A stretch of DNA of 64,000 nt from Isoetes taiwanensis (taxonomy: Eukaryota > Streptophyta > Lycopodiopsida > Isoetales > Isoetaceae), in the NCBI GenBank assembly GCA_021234155.1, contig JAJEKV010000072.1:737918-801917 (forward strand), given 5' to 3'. Shown here piece after piece: positions 23,748-35,700 of the stretch; positions within the stretch are counted from its first letter, which is position 1, and the number at the start of each line of letters is the position of its first letter. Under the pieces are notes generated by a model, which worked only from the letters and a program-made list of their open reading frames with translations, was not told the DNA's origin and searched no databases. The position numbers were made by a program, and so were the translations under genes.

Positions 23748-24265
23748 ATGATGAAGAATTTTGTTGGTGCAGTTTTCGTGGTTCCTGCTATTACTAGTAT
23801 GTGACCATATTTATTCAGATTCTGAGAAGAAAGTAATACTTCGAACATTTTCATTATACGCACAACAAAGGCAAGCCGCCAAATAACACAACGGATTCGA
23901 ATTTAGCGGTGCCCAATGTGGAAGGATCTGTCAGCGGAAATGTTTGGCACAGTGTATGTGATTTAATCACAGAAGAACCTTCTAACACGTCAAAGGTGCT
24001 GGGCAGAGCGCAAGGTTTCTACATGGCCTCCTCTGTGGAGCCCGGTAGCTTCTTTGTGTCATTCACAGCAATTTTAACTACTGAGAAATTCACGGGCAGC
24101 ATCAACTTGCAAGGTATTGAGCAGCCTCTTATTGAGAAGTCTGAGATGTCCATAGTCGGAGGCACTGGGGACTTCAGATCTGCAACTGGCTACTCCGTCG
24201 TCCAAACCTCTTCTTTTGATGGCGTCGATGGTGTCTTCAACTTTCTCCTTACTTTTCATTACTGA
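23748..24265 (+). CDS. Dirigent-family protein gene, copy 2 (best preserved, probably broken near its N-terminus)
   Basis: Dirigent proteins are secreted beta-barrels that guide stereoselective radical coupling in lignan and lignin-related pathways. From 23838 to the TGA at 24263-24265 the frame is open and shows the family pattern: HNKGKPPN, EGSVSGN, LGRAQGFYMASSVEPGSF, TAILTTEKFTGSI, MSIVGGTGDFRSATGY and a C-terminal strand VFNFLLTFHY. The N-terminus lies in another frame: MMKNFVGAVFVVPAITSM from 23748, a signal-peptide-like start, stops at 23802-23804. A small intron between 23801 and about 23870 is possible, but copy 1 is disrupted at the same place, so an inherited lesion or a sequencing error is also possible. 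The usual MHDI-type motif before HNKG is not intact. Confidence 0.85.
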
Positions 24266-24559
24266 GTTTTCATAGTGGTTTCACCTTTCGAAAAATAAAC
24301 TAGAATAATTCAATGCTCGCTACTATTTGGTAGCGCATCTGTCTCTTTGTTTTTATAGCCATCTAGTTATTCTAGTTACAAATATCTTGGAAAAAAACGT
24401 TTCTTGTTGTGTGATCATCATCATTATTCATGTTTTACCATCTTTACAGTTAAATGTTTCGTGAATTATCCTTTTTAATTCTACTAGTATATCATTTAGA
24501 TTTTCCACTTGACTAAGCCTCTTATGTGAAGTATCAGAGTACATTCTTGCATAGCTTAT
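24266..24559. other. Dirigent copy 2 3' flank
   Basis: AT-rich sequence downstream of the stop. Unlike the 3' flanks at 19.2 and 20.4 kb it lacks the 'attacattgatta.gccactta' string, so the shared unit ends at or near the stop codon here. No polyadenylation signal stands out among several A/T-rich hexamers. Confidence 0.4.
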
Positions 24560-25380
24560 GACAAAGACGTCCTAAGAAAGAATGATTTTTTTGTTCCGAA
24601 CATCGAACTTTAATAAAAGTCCAAGCCAGAAGACAAATCACATTTTGCCGCGGTAGGGATTAAAATCTCGGGAGGATAATCATGGTACCTTGAGGCGGGA
24701 TTAAATCTCGGGAGGATAATCATGATCCCTTTGAGTAGGACCACCCGACCAATGCATGAAGACAACAGCAGCCCAAATAAATCTCAAAATCAAGCTAAGC
24801 GAGTAGAGGCAAGTGAAGAACAATGGCAGACAACAACTCTATCTTGAGCTTCCAGGAGGACAGCAGCAGCAGGAAAATCCAAGCCCTTAAAAACACATAA
24901 TCTTCTATACTTCGAGGATGGACCCACAGCAACATCACAGCCGGGGGTAAAGGCTTGGCCATTGTAGCTTATTCAAGTATCTGGATAAATAGCGAACACT
25001 TGCTAACTTTGTCAATATCACATGAAAACGACCAAGGCTGGGAAGTGATCACACAAAGAAACAATGCTCAATAGTCTCATCCCTTTAGCGCGATTGGTCA
25101 AAGAATCTTGACACTTTCGGTCAGATTTGTGGACAAACACATTGACACGAGAATTTTATAAAGAATCTGCCGCCTTAACCTGACCACACGAGGATAGTAG
25201 TTTATCGCAAGCCCAAGTCCACATACATTTCCAACTAGGAGGCAGGAGCTGAAGGGACCACTTAGTGGATGGTGGAAGGATATCATCATTGAGAAGCAAC
25301 TTATACATAGAGTTCACGAGCCTATGTTTGTGAACACTTTGGTGAGAAATCTACAGAGGTAAGAATAAATCTCATGTAGG
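24560..25380 (-). pseudogene. Possible LINE 3'-end remnant (zf-RVT-like)
   Basis: Read on the reverse strand, about 25000-25100 gives a string close to DETIEHCFFV. This resembles the ETxxHLFFxC zinc-ribbon motif in the C-terminal zf-RVT region of plant LINE reverse transcriptases. Upstream of it (25098-25289) is a hydrophobic, arginine-containing frame and downstream are short leucine-rich pieces, all in different frames. The region ends near 24560 without a poly-A tail (poly-T on the forward strand). Evidence is one motif plus general composition, so the call is tentative. Confidence 0.3.
24656..24724. repeat. 28-bp direct duplication
   Basis: 'gggattaaa(a)tctcgggagg' followed by 'ataatcatg' occurs at 24656-24684 and again at 24697-24724, differing by one A. 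The copies start 41 bp apart. It lies inside the possible LINE tail and could be slippage or a duplicated 3' regulatory piece. Confidence 0.8.
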
Positions 25381-25999
25381 AGCAAAAACACTCAACTAAC
25401 TTTTATTTTACATGTCCACCATGAATCACTTGCCCAATATACAACCTCGCAATGCCCTCAATTTGGTGCTCAAATCTCAATTATGAGCTTAAAATTTAGA
25501 GAAAATACCTCTTTCTCTTCGAATGATTTCATGCAATATTATTTGCGACTATATTTTGATTCAGCATACACAGTGTTAACATGGCAATTCTCATTTCATT
25601 GGGTGGGACGTGAGTTGTAGAATCTTTCTGAAACATTGCTGGACTTGAAAGGCATTTTTGTCAAAGGACTTTGATAAGTATGGGGGTTCTGTGCATTAAG
25701 TCATAATGGAAATAATAAGATGATCAATAATGTTTTGCAATGAGCATGATCTTAAGTGAAAACTAGTATTGGAGTTCTTTGTGCCCTTTGTATTTTAAGA
25801 AATGTAGGTCTTCAAGAAGTTGCAATTCAAAGCAATGTCCAAGGCATTGAAATTTTTCATAAGACCTCCAAAAAATTAATACTGTATTTAACCACTACTA
25901 GATCCTTTAAAAATCATGATATACGTGGTTTATTATGCATGAATATATTTGTGACACATGTCCTTGTAGTTTATTACTCATGATATGAGTCTTTAATAT
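25381..25999. other. Unassigned AT-rich sequence
   Basis: No gene was recognised. A 75-codon forward frame at 25756-25983 has no known motif. The stretch separates the possible LINE remnant from the last family A copy of the cluster. Confidence 0.45.
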
Positions 26000-26790
26000 G
26001 GTTTCAATGTTGGTTGTAAGTTTTTAAAACCTTAGAATGCAAACAATAGCTTCATATTTTGAAATCAGTAAAACAATAAGCCCTAGCAAAATAGGCAATA
26101 AAGTTCCAGCATACGGTCTAAACATAGGATGCGGCAAATTTGACAATCGAGGGTAGTCAGTACACCTTGTTTTTAGAATATATATAGCACAATCAAAATA
26201 TGCCTACCTTGTTTAGAATCTCTACTCGCTAAATCAAATATACATAAAAGCGTAAAAGTTATCTAGAATTGCAATTCACTTGAAATCTTTCAATGGTTCC
26301 ATTTGTTGGAACCCCTAGGTGATGCACTTATGTATAAAGGGGATGTGCATGCATTGGGTAGTATAAAAACCCTTCATATACAGATCTTTAAAGTCAGATT
26401 TGGACCCCTTCGTATTTTACCCTAAATACATACATAAATCCACCTTCCTTATCATCCATATACATATGGAAATTGGTCAAGAAAAACCCCACTTTCACTT
26501 AGTTCATACGTCAACGAACTATAGACTCCCTTCCCTTCAGGAACTATGACTATTTCTATTAAGCTTGCCATACTCACAATTAAATTACTATAGATTTAAC
26601 AAATGTACTTAAGTTTGAAAATAATGGGGAAAAATCGGCCCTAAGCACGTTCCAAACTAAGCACCAACCTACTGAGGGAATTTTGAGCGGAGAACCTCTT
26701 CCACGTTTGGAGTTCACCATAATACTTTATGTATAATATAATCAGGTAAATTACTCGCTAAGAATGGGGACCTCGCATACTTTAAATTAA
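26000..26790 (+). repeat. Family A repeat, diverged copy
   Basis: The left half matches 19370-19720 ('aaaccttag', 'catacggtctaa', 'ggcaaatttgacaatcgag', 'atatatagcacaatcaaaat'). The right end (26610-26790) matches 23340-23540 ('gaaaataat.ggg', 'cacgttccaaact', 'caccaacct', 'gtataatataatca'). The middle has been replaced by about 280 bp that include 'gggtagtataaaaaccc', a TATA-like string. No dirigent coding sequence follows. Confidence 0.6.
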
Positions 26791-26799
26791 ACTCGTTAT

Positions 26800-29700
26800 T
26801 TATTTTTTTTTTTGAGTGGTAGGTGGACCTTTTGTGCTCAAAGAATACCAAAGAGTGCATGGGGGGACTAAAGAAACCCGATTGGAGAAGATATCACTAG
26901 AGCAACAACGCCCACCACATACATAACTTGTAGAAGCGAGAGAACCGCAGGGATCACTATGAGCACAACTATTTGCCATGGTAGGTGTGAATCTAAGAAG
27001 ATGTACTCCAAATGGCACTTTTGATGTCATCCTTCAAGGGAAGAACAGCATGCGCCTTCACAATGCGATCACGGGCATGCGCTAAGCACTATACTGAAAA
27101 AGCTGTCCCTTGAAAAGTGAGAAATTTCATCTTCGAGGATGGACCATATGATCCAAGCGGATGTCTAAGTGGGAAGCCTCTTTGCCAGCTTTGGCCCCAA
27201 GGCGGACCAGGCCGGCGAAATAGGACACAGCACGGCTATTATTCAAGTCACAATGGAAAAGACTTCGAAACTTCCTTTGCCAAGCGAGGGTCGAACATGG
27301 TATTTAAAGCGGTACTCAATTGCTCTCATCCCTCTGTAGTGCCAAGAGGCGGAATCCACCGAAGACTTACGGGCGAAATGGGTAATGAACAACGGTGTTT
27401 TGCTTGCGCATCACTTCAGTCCGCCACCATAAAATGGATAGCTTAGGATGGCGGTTTATCCCTTACCCTCGCTTGAGGCCTTTCTGATGAGGCTTCAGAG
27501 ACAGCGGCTAGCCGCCTGCAAAGTGGAAGCGCACCTGAGGGATGAAGCGAGGACCGCTGCATCCGGGGTACCGGGTGCTCCTCCTTATTTCTTGCCGCAG
27601 ACCACGGGACTGGCTTGTGGGTGTGGAGGAAGATAATAGCGATACTTTTCCCAAATGCCGGTCCCAGCAGAAAGAAGAAGAACTGTTGAACTCATTCCAT
27701 GTCCAGCAATCTTGTCTCTGTTATACCATGCGGATCTGGTGAGCACACTGCTGCTGTGCCCGACGTTAGCGTCGATATGGATTAGACGAGGAAGAGACGA
27801 AGGACAATCACTTTGTGGCCGAGTCACCTGGATCCTATAGGCGCGGCGGATCTGTATGTGGGTGGATGGAAGGCGACAAAGTCTTGACGGTCTCTGGCTT
27901 AATATACTTAGCCGCTGGGAAAGAAGTCACATTAGGATATGGAGAAAAGTGGATAGAATGTCATATAGGAGGAAGCAACATGGATGGAGGCCAAAGGAAA
28001 TGCACACCTCTGTAAATTTTGGGCCAAGTATGATACGAAGAATTCTCCTTGGTATTTGAAAGTCCTGCCATATGAACTTAGGGTCGACACCTTGCTGCGG
28101 AGGAAAGAAAGTGAATCGTCCCGACCCCACACAAAGTTTAGGCATAATGCACTTGGCCAACTAGCACTTTAACATCGGCTCCTTCTTGATTACCTACTTC
28201 CCCAGGATGAAGTTCTACGACGATCACGACAATGAAACATGCCATACTGCGGTGCCGGTAAGATGGATGCCATGTAGACATATTGTACCACTCAGGCCCG
28301 ACTTTGCCACCCTTACCGCGACCATCCATGGATAACAGCGTGGACCACCAGAACATAAATGCAGCACCAGCCCTTAATAATGACATCGCGCATCTCCGGA
28401 TGGGGTGTATACCAAGCTGGAATGCCTAGAAACAGTTGCCTTCGAGGAAGACCTTCTGGAAATGCAACCATAGAGGCGGTGACCTTTGGAGGCCCGCGAG
28501 GGGCGTACACTTTTGCCGCCCACAAAGTGCGAAGCCAAGGCGTCCAGCAAGGAAATGGCGTGCGCAGTGCGCTCATACGGCCATTAGAAACTGGTAAATA
28601 CGCATCGCGGATTCTTGAGATCTCTTATGAACCATTATTCATGGGAAGACCATGCGAGGATGCCTTCTGCCACTGCAGAAGAGAATACGCGAGAGAAAGA
28701 ATCTCCGCCACAATTATGCGCTGGCGGTGCAGAAAGGGCCGATACAGCGAATACCCGTCCACTGAAAAATGTTGATGGTTCTCACTTGAAAAGAGGCGAA
28801 GAGCGGCGAGAATAATGAAGTTTCATGCGTAAAGGCCTTTGCTCCGGGGAAATTCGAGTCAACGCTGCTCTCAGCAATGTTTTTCAAAATCCGACTTCAA
28901 TTGCTCTGATAGGGTAACCATACCATTTCTAGCCCAATAGAGACGCCATATCTGGCGCCCGCATTGTGGGATACTGCGAAACGAAACGTACATATGGAAG
29001 GGTGGACTCGATGCATACGCCTACAAAACATGAGCAAAAGCTTTGGCGAATCTTGTAGCCTGAGGACAACAAAGTAATGCGTATGTCCCGGGAAATGGAA
29101 GAGGATCCTTACATTTTGGAATAAAGGAGATACCACAACCAGTTGATTTTGTCAGTGCCTCTGTCTTTTTTAAATCCTGAAAGCATCATACATCGCACCA
29201 AGCCAATCCCAATACTCTGGAAAAACTCCACTAGAATACAATAGGGCCAGGACACTTGCCACCCTCTTGAGAAAATGTGGCCTCAGCTAAATCGATACAG
29301 ATCTAAAACTACAAAGTGGCTGCCTGCTCACATTGGTGACTATAGGATGAACCTTAGCAAGCAAGGTAAACGAAATCGTGAAAGGGGCAAGAAGCTGATG
29401 AAAACTGAAAAGTGAGATTATGCAAAAAAGCCTCTAAGCTCGAAATTTGGATCACGAAACAACCGCCCATCGACTCTGCGAGGCGAAGAATCGGCTAGCT
29501 TTCTTGTTTTGGCGGCTAGAAGAAAACCACGTACGCAGGGTCTCCTCCTTGAACCATTTGCAGCCGGCTTTGTCGAGCAAAGTGCACTTGTTGATTCCAT
29601 CTACAGATGCTACACAAAAATTTGCTTCTCCACTGAGCCATCGATGGGGCCTTGAACTGCATGCTGCACTCAGAGTTGTAGATGAAGAACTGGGGTTGGC

Positions 29701-30060
29701 GGTTCTGCGGCGGCAGGGGCAGGGCTGGGCAATACCTTATGCCCCTGCGGCCGAGAAAAGTAGACCGGCATCTGGCTGCCACAAATCCAGTAAATCAACC
29801 CGAAAAAATGTGGCCGGCTTAGGCCTTAATGCTTGGGGCGTGCTGCAGAGTATGAGCAAGAGAAATGCTGTGGATTATAGGTGAAATGTCGCCTTGATAT
29901 TCAAGCAGGTTCTCCACGATGAAAAGCGAGCCGCAGGGGTTGCTACCAAAAGCATTATAGTAGCCTCTATCATGTCTTGCATATGCTCTACCACCACCCA
30001 ACCTGACCATTACACCAAATTAAAACTTGAGGGGCCCATATCTGAAGCCACAATCTTGCA
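26800..30060. other. Coding-looking block without identified genes
   Basis: Composition shifts to more GC than the flanks, and overlapping open frames of 60-145 codons are dense on both strands. The longest are 27117-27446, 28359-28775 and 29447-29884 forward, and 28138-28576 and 29516-29782 reverse. None starts in a clear promoter context or shows a motif I recognise, and neighbouring frames look like interrupted parts of the same sequences. A decayed mobile element or several exons of a broken gene are both possible. I could not decide the coding strand. Confidence 0.35.
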
Positions 30061-30289
30061 TTAGCGGTGCCATTTGCTCCCACACCTCACCACGGTTTTG
30101 GTCCTTTGTTAGAAAACATGTCCCGGTTTGAGTGAGTCACCACATGTCTGTTTTCAAAAGAATCCTACATGTGGATTTGGCGGTGTGGTTTGTTCGATAA
30201 TGGTGTTCTTTTTAGGTGGACTAAAACATCCCACTTTGTTGTTTTGTAGTTTCTTCTATTGTATGTGACATGTGTCATTTTATATACAA

Positions 30290-30850
30290 TCCCATGGCAG
30301 GAAGAATGCTTAGAATTTCTACATGTCTAATAATTCTATTTATACACATGTCTTTATAAGATGTAAGGAAAGAATATTTGATTCTCTATGTCTCTCTTTT
30401 ACATTCACATGTCTTTGCCTGTAGTAGCTGAGACTGGAGAGTACTTTATTTGCTAGGCATTGTAGGAAAGAATACATGAATTATGACTGTGTGTATCGCT
30501 TCTATTGTCACGTAATGTTTATAGAAGTAGGAAAGAATACTTGATTCTCTACACATAATCATATGCCTCCATGTCATGTCTTTATAGTAGTATTGGGGCC
30601 AATTACTTTATTTGAAGGCATTGTAGGAAAGGAATACGCGGATGCGACATGTAATACTTCTGCAGTATCACATGTCTTTGCCTGAAAATGGAAAAGAATA
30701 CTTGCTTCTCTCATGTCCATATCCCTTCCATATCCACGAGTCTTTACCATAATTGGTAGGGAGTACTTGATTTGCTACATGTGATGCGTGCACGATCACA
30801 TGTCCTTATACTAGTATTCATGTAAGACAAGTTATTTCTAATTTACTTAA
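30290..30850 (+). repeat. Degenerate tandem repeat, about 70-90 bp per unit
   Basis: Six or more imperfect units share 'cacatgtcttt', then 'a.gtag.', then 'ggaaagaatacttgattctct' or the variant 'gagtacttgatttgct', then 'acatgt'. Clear cores start near 30350, 30407, 30530, 30574, 30667, 30737 and 30797. It is AT-rich, probably noncoding, and unrelated in sequence to the minisatellite that begins 350 bp later. Confidence 0.65.
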
Positions 30851-31104
30851 CACCTATTTTTGCATCACAAAACCATCAAGAATTTGATTTGTATGTATTC
30901 CTTGAGGGGGTGCGAGGTTGATTAAAATGCAATATATCATCCTATTGTCCCTTTACCCCTCATGCCTAGAAACTATAGAATGCAGGCATTATGAAGATCC
31001 CAAAATTATGAATTGAAAGGCCTTGCAGATTTGTAACACAACATCCATGAGGAGACCAACAAGTCATCAGATCCTGCTTAGTATGCGTCGCGTCGTCTTT
31101 CGTC

Positions 31105-31139
31105 GCGTGAGAGAAGAGAGAAGAGAGAGAGAGAGAGAG
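31105..31139. repeat. GA microsatellite
   Basis: An uneven run of GA and GAA units follows three 'cgtcg' repeats. It is a simple sequence repeat just left of the large minisatellite. Confidence 0.85.
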
Positions 31140-31214
31140 TTTTGCTTTTTATGTACCTCCAAAATCTGTTTTGAGCATATGCACATAAATCCTCAGTGAT
31201 CCCAATTAAGCTCA

Positions 31215-32745
31215 AACAGCAAAGGTGGCTCAAACATACCGGCAGGTGGCTCCAACCGCAATTGGCCTTTAAAACACATACAAAAGGTGGCTCCAACGCT
31301 TCAAGGTAACCAACATTGCAGCGGGCTCCTACCATCTGAGGCTCCAATATATACCCAGCGTAGGCAAGAGCATGCCGCGTGGGCTCTATACCACCTAGGC
31401 TCCAACGCGCGGGGCGAAACCACAGCCCTCTTCACTAGAGCCCAGTATGCCAAGTTGGCTCGACGTGCATCTAGGCTCAGTAAGCTCTAACGTGCCACCT
31501 GACAGAGCATATGCCAAGTGGCTCCAAACATGCCACGTGGGCTCCAGCATGCCACCTAGGCTCCCAGCATGCCAGGTGACTCCATGACTGCTCACCTGGC
31601 TCAACATGGTGTCAGAGCACATCACCACATGGGCTTCAACATGCCACCTGAGCTCCAACATGCCAAGGTGACCCGCGTGGGCTCAACATGTATACAAGGT
31701 GGCTCTAACATACCTACAGGCTCAAAACATCACCAAGTGAAATACATATACCACTTAGGCTCCAACATGTAAAATAAGCTCAACATGCCACCAGGCTCCA
31801 CGCGTGCTCTAAACATGCCACATGGGGCTCGGTTGGACTACCACCTATGCTCCAAACTTGCCAAGGTGAAATACACGGAAATGCCATTATGGGCTCAGCA
31901 TGCCACCCTGGGCTCAACACATTCCTAGATTGTGTCCAAGAACATCTTACATAGGCTCAGAACATGCCATCTTGGGCTCCTTGGAGACTCCAACTTGGCT
32001 GCCAAGGGTGGCTCCAACATACCCTGGAAATAAGCGTGCCAAGGTGAAGCAGGCACCCCAGCACCCATGCCACCTAGGCTCCAAGCACTAGGTGGCCAAG
32101 CAGCAGGTGGGCTCAAACGCCTTGCCTAGGCTCCCAGCCTGCCTACCCTAGGCTTAACCTTGCCAAGGTGGCTCAAACTGTACGTCACCCGCGTGGAGCA
32201 CCATGCCACCCTGGCTCAACATGCCAAGGTGGCTCACTGGCTGCTCTGCCTCCCTGAAGCGCAATAGGATTAGGCTCCGAGCGGCACACCTAAGGCTCCT
32301 AGCATGCCGGAAATTAATCTAACATATACCTAATCAGCATACCCATGGGCTCCAACATGCCACCCTAGGCTCCAACATGCCAAGGTGTGGCTCTGGCTGC
32401 TCTACACCCTAGGCTCCAGCATGACAGGTGGCTCCAAGGCACACGGCGGAAGCCAACCCACCTAGGCTCAACATACCAAGGTGGCTCCTAAGCCTCTCCT
32501 ACCCAGGCAACATGCCAAGGGTGAAACAGCCACCCTATAGGCTCAAAACACCAAGGTGGCTCCAGCACTCACCACTAGGTTCCAACATGACAAATGGCTC
32601 AAACATGCCACCCCTGAGGCTCCAACGTGCTGAAACATGCCATATACTTGAGCTCCAGCATGCCACCTATGCTCCAACTTGCCAAAGGTGGCTCAATACC
32701 TGCAGTGAAGCCAACATGCCACCCCTGAAACAGCATTCCCCTAGG
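31215..32745 (+). repeat. Minisatellite array, left part (19-20 bp unit)
   Basis: Roughly 75 imperfect units consist of a constant CTCCAACATG followed by a 9-bp core. The core is CCACCTAGG or CCAAGGTGG. The second core is nearly the reverse complement of the first (CCACCTTGG), so the core often flips while the spacer keeps its direction. In the best-kept parts the two cores alternate, giving a 38-40 bp higher unit. Units vary by substitution and frequent single-base indels. Open frames within it are by-products of the repeat. Confidence 0.9.
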
Positions 32746-32748
32746 TAT

Positions 32749-35700
32749 TACGCCCACGAAACTTGGTCTCGGGGTAATGGGTGATGTTTTGGGTGAATTT
32801 ACTGGCGGTGGAATCCACCGGGTCCGAGTGTCGCAGGAGGTTGCGTCAGGCGGCGGGGACCTTCCAGGAGAGACCTTTAGGTGAGAGCGCCTGGAAGGTT
32901 TTAGGGGCTCCATCTTGGCATCGCGCCCTCCCACTACCTCATGACATTATTGCAAGATCACGGTGTCCCGACTGGTGGCCTCCAAAAGCGTAAACCACAT
33001 TTACGCTGCAGGGGTTATTGCCTTTAGGAGTTTCGTTATGAAGTCAGTTTTGTCAGTTAGCACAGAGACATAAAAGATTGAGAAACGCGGTTGAAAACAA
33101 GAAGCAATAAAAGCGGCCAGAAATGGGGTTTATGATTTACCCGGCCCGAGGCTTTCCTACTCGGTGCTCCTCTAGGAGGGCATGATCCCAATGCCTCCTT
33201 CCCGGACAGGTTTCCTTATCGGCCAGATTTGAATCCGCTTCAAGTAACTTTAGCCCGGCGAGGTTCAAAAATACAAGATCTGTCAGGAGAACATATCAGG
33301 CTATGGCGCGATCCTGCGGTCGGCCAGGTGTAGAAACTTAAAGTGTTTGTCGTTGGGCTGGTACAAAAGGCTCGGGTCTGATTTGAGCTTAGCCATGTCG
33401 TCCCGGCTGTGAAATTACCTAGGGACCAGGTACGGTCATTTTTTAAACCACAAAAGAAACATGAACCCTCTACATGGCGGTGTGCACCCCTCGCATATAA
33501 GCCAATTCACCTTCTGGCTGACGTGTTATTGGACACGACTATACTTTAAACTTCCTAGAAGCGGTTGCGTATACGCCTGTAGTAGTCTCCAAGGTAATAG
33601 CGAATGTTTTTACGTCCGTTGGCGAGTGGTCAATGTGGTCCAGGTGGGAGAGTTGCGGTGTTAGCCCGAGGACCTTCGAAGGAAGGACCTTTGGGTCTGA
33701 CTTGCTGCTTGGAAGGTTTGGGGACTCAGATCATACAGTGTGCCTCCCCACTTCCCTCATGACATTGTACTGAATCACGAGTCCAATCATTGCGGGTATG
33801 GCCTCCAGCATCCAAACCACGGCGCACTTGCCGGGTTATTGTAGGAGTTTCACGTTCGCTGAAGTCGAGAGTTTTATTGTGATTGCACTTGAGATATATG
33901 GTGAGGCTGCGGTTAGTAAGAAGCAATAGGCGAAATGGGGTTTGGATTCTTAGAAGGCGACTTTCCTACCAATGCTCCTCGGGAGGTATGCCGTCACCAA
34001 TACTCCCTTCAGGAACCGGTTTCCCTATCATTTGGTGAATCCGCGCTTCAAGTAGCTTGCCCGAGCAGGTTCTAAAAAAATCAAGGGTGTCTGTCGAGGA
34101 GAACATATCAAACGCAAAAGCCATCCTACTTGATCGGCCGTGCTTAAAGAAACCCGTGTTTGCGTTAGTGAGTACAAAGGCCTCTGGAATGAAGTTTTGT
34201 AACCCAGCCATATGCGTCAAAGCAGAAGCGAAATTACCCTAAGGAACCAAGTTACGGTCATTTTTGCGGCAAAAGCCACCGAACCGCCTCTACATGGCCG
34301 ATGCGCACCCTCACTTCGCAAGGCAGTTCCTCTGTGATGTTGGGCCGAGCTACTTTAAGCTTCCTATGAGCAGGGGTGAGGTCTTCGCGCGAAGCTTGTG
34401 TTTCAGGGTATGTCGATGTTTAGAGTGTGGCGAGAGAGTGGAATCATGATTAGAATTGGGAGAGCTGCTGGATTAGGTGGCGAGGAACCTTCCGGAGAGG
34501 ACCTTTGTTGACGCTACAGGAAGGTTTTGGGGCACCTAGATATCTTCGGCGTCGATGCCCTCCCACCTACCTCTTGACGTATGCAAGATCCTACGGTCCA
34601 ATCGGCTAGGGTATAAGCATCAAAACATAAACCCTGTGCCTTGCCTGAGCTATATAGGGAGTTCACGTTATGGAGGTCGAGTTTTAACCAGTTGCGCGAG
34701 ACATGGAGTCTGAGAAGCTTGGTGGATTGAAAACAAAACAATAAAGAAATTAGCCAAGAAATAGGGGTTTGGATTTCTGGTAGGGCTTTCCCTGCTGATT
34801 AACTCAGGGAGAACCAAATATAGCCACCCTTCCGGAGCAGGTTTCTATCCGTAGATTGAATCCGCACACTTCAAATGGCAGCTTTAGCCGGCGGGTTCAG
34901 CATTCAAAGATGCAATGCAGGAGAACATATCAAAACGCGAAACCATATCTATACCGATTAAATGAGTGCTTAGAAACCCAAGTGTTTTGCCGTTGGGCGT
35001 ACAAAGAAACTCCCTAGAATATGAAATTTGACTTAAGCCCGCGTGGTAGAAGCAATGAAATTACCTGAGGGACCAAGTTACGGTCTGTTTTGCATAAAAG
35101 AAACCACCGAACCTCTACATGGCGGTATTACGCACCTCATAAGGGCCGAATTCCTACGAGCGTGTTGGACATGAGCTGCTTTGGCCTACGGAAGCGAGGG
35201 GGTGATATTACGCCCGAAACTTAGTACCGGTAAATGGCGAATCCCCGAATCCCGTTGGCAGTCGAGATCCTGATTCTAGGGTGGGGAGAGTTGCCGATTC
35301 ATTAGCGAGGACCTTCGAGGAAGAAGGACCTTTACTGGTGAGGCGCCACGGAAGGGTTTTGGGGCTGCGTCTTACGGGTAATCAACGCCCTCGCACTACC
35401 TCATGACATTTATTACCTCTGGTCCAAATGCAGCTAGGGTATGGCCTCAGCACTTGTAAACCATTGCCTTGCGAGGGTTATGCGAGGTTCGTTATTTGGA
35501 GATTCGAACTTTAGTCAATTTTTACTTGGGACATGAAATTGAGTTTGAAAATCTGGCGAGGTAAGCTGCGAGAATGGGGTTTTAGTTTAATCTCCTCCTA
35601 GTTTTGCAATTAAAAGTCTAGAGCACCCATATAGGTATCCCAAAATTGTTTGGGATCTTTCTAGGTTGTAATAGGTAGAAACTACATTATTCAGTTCACC

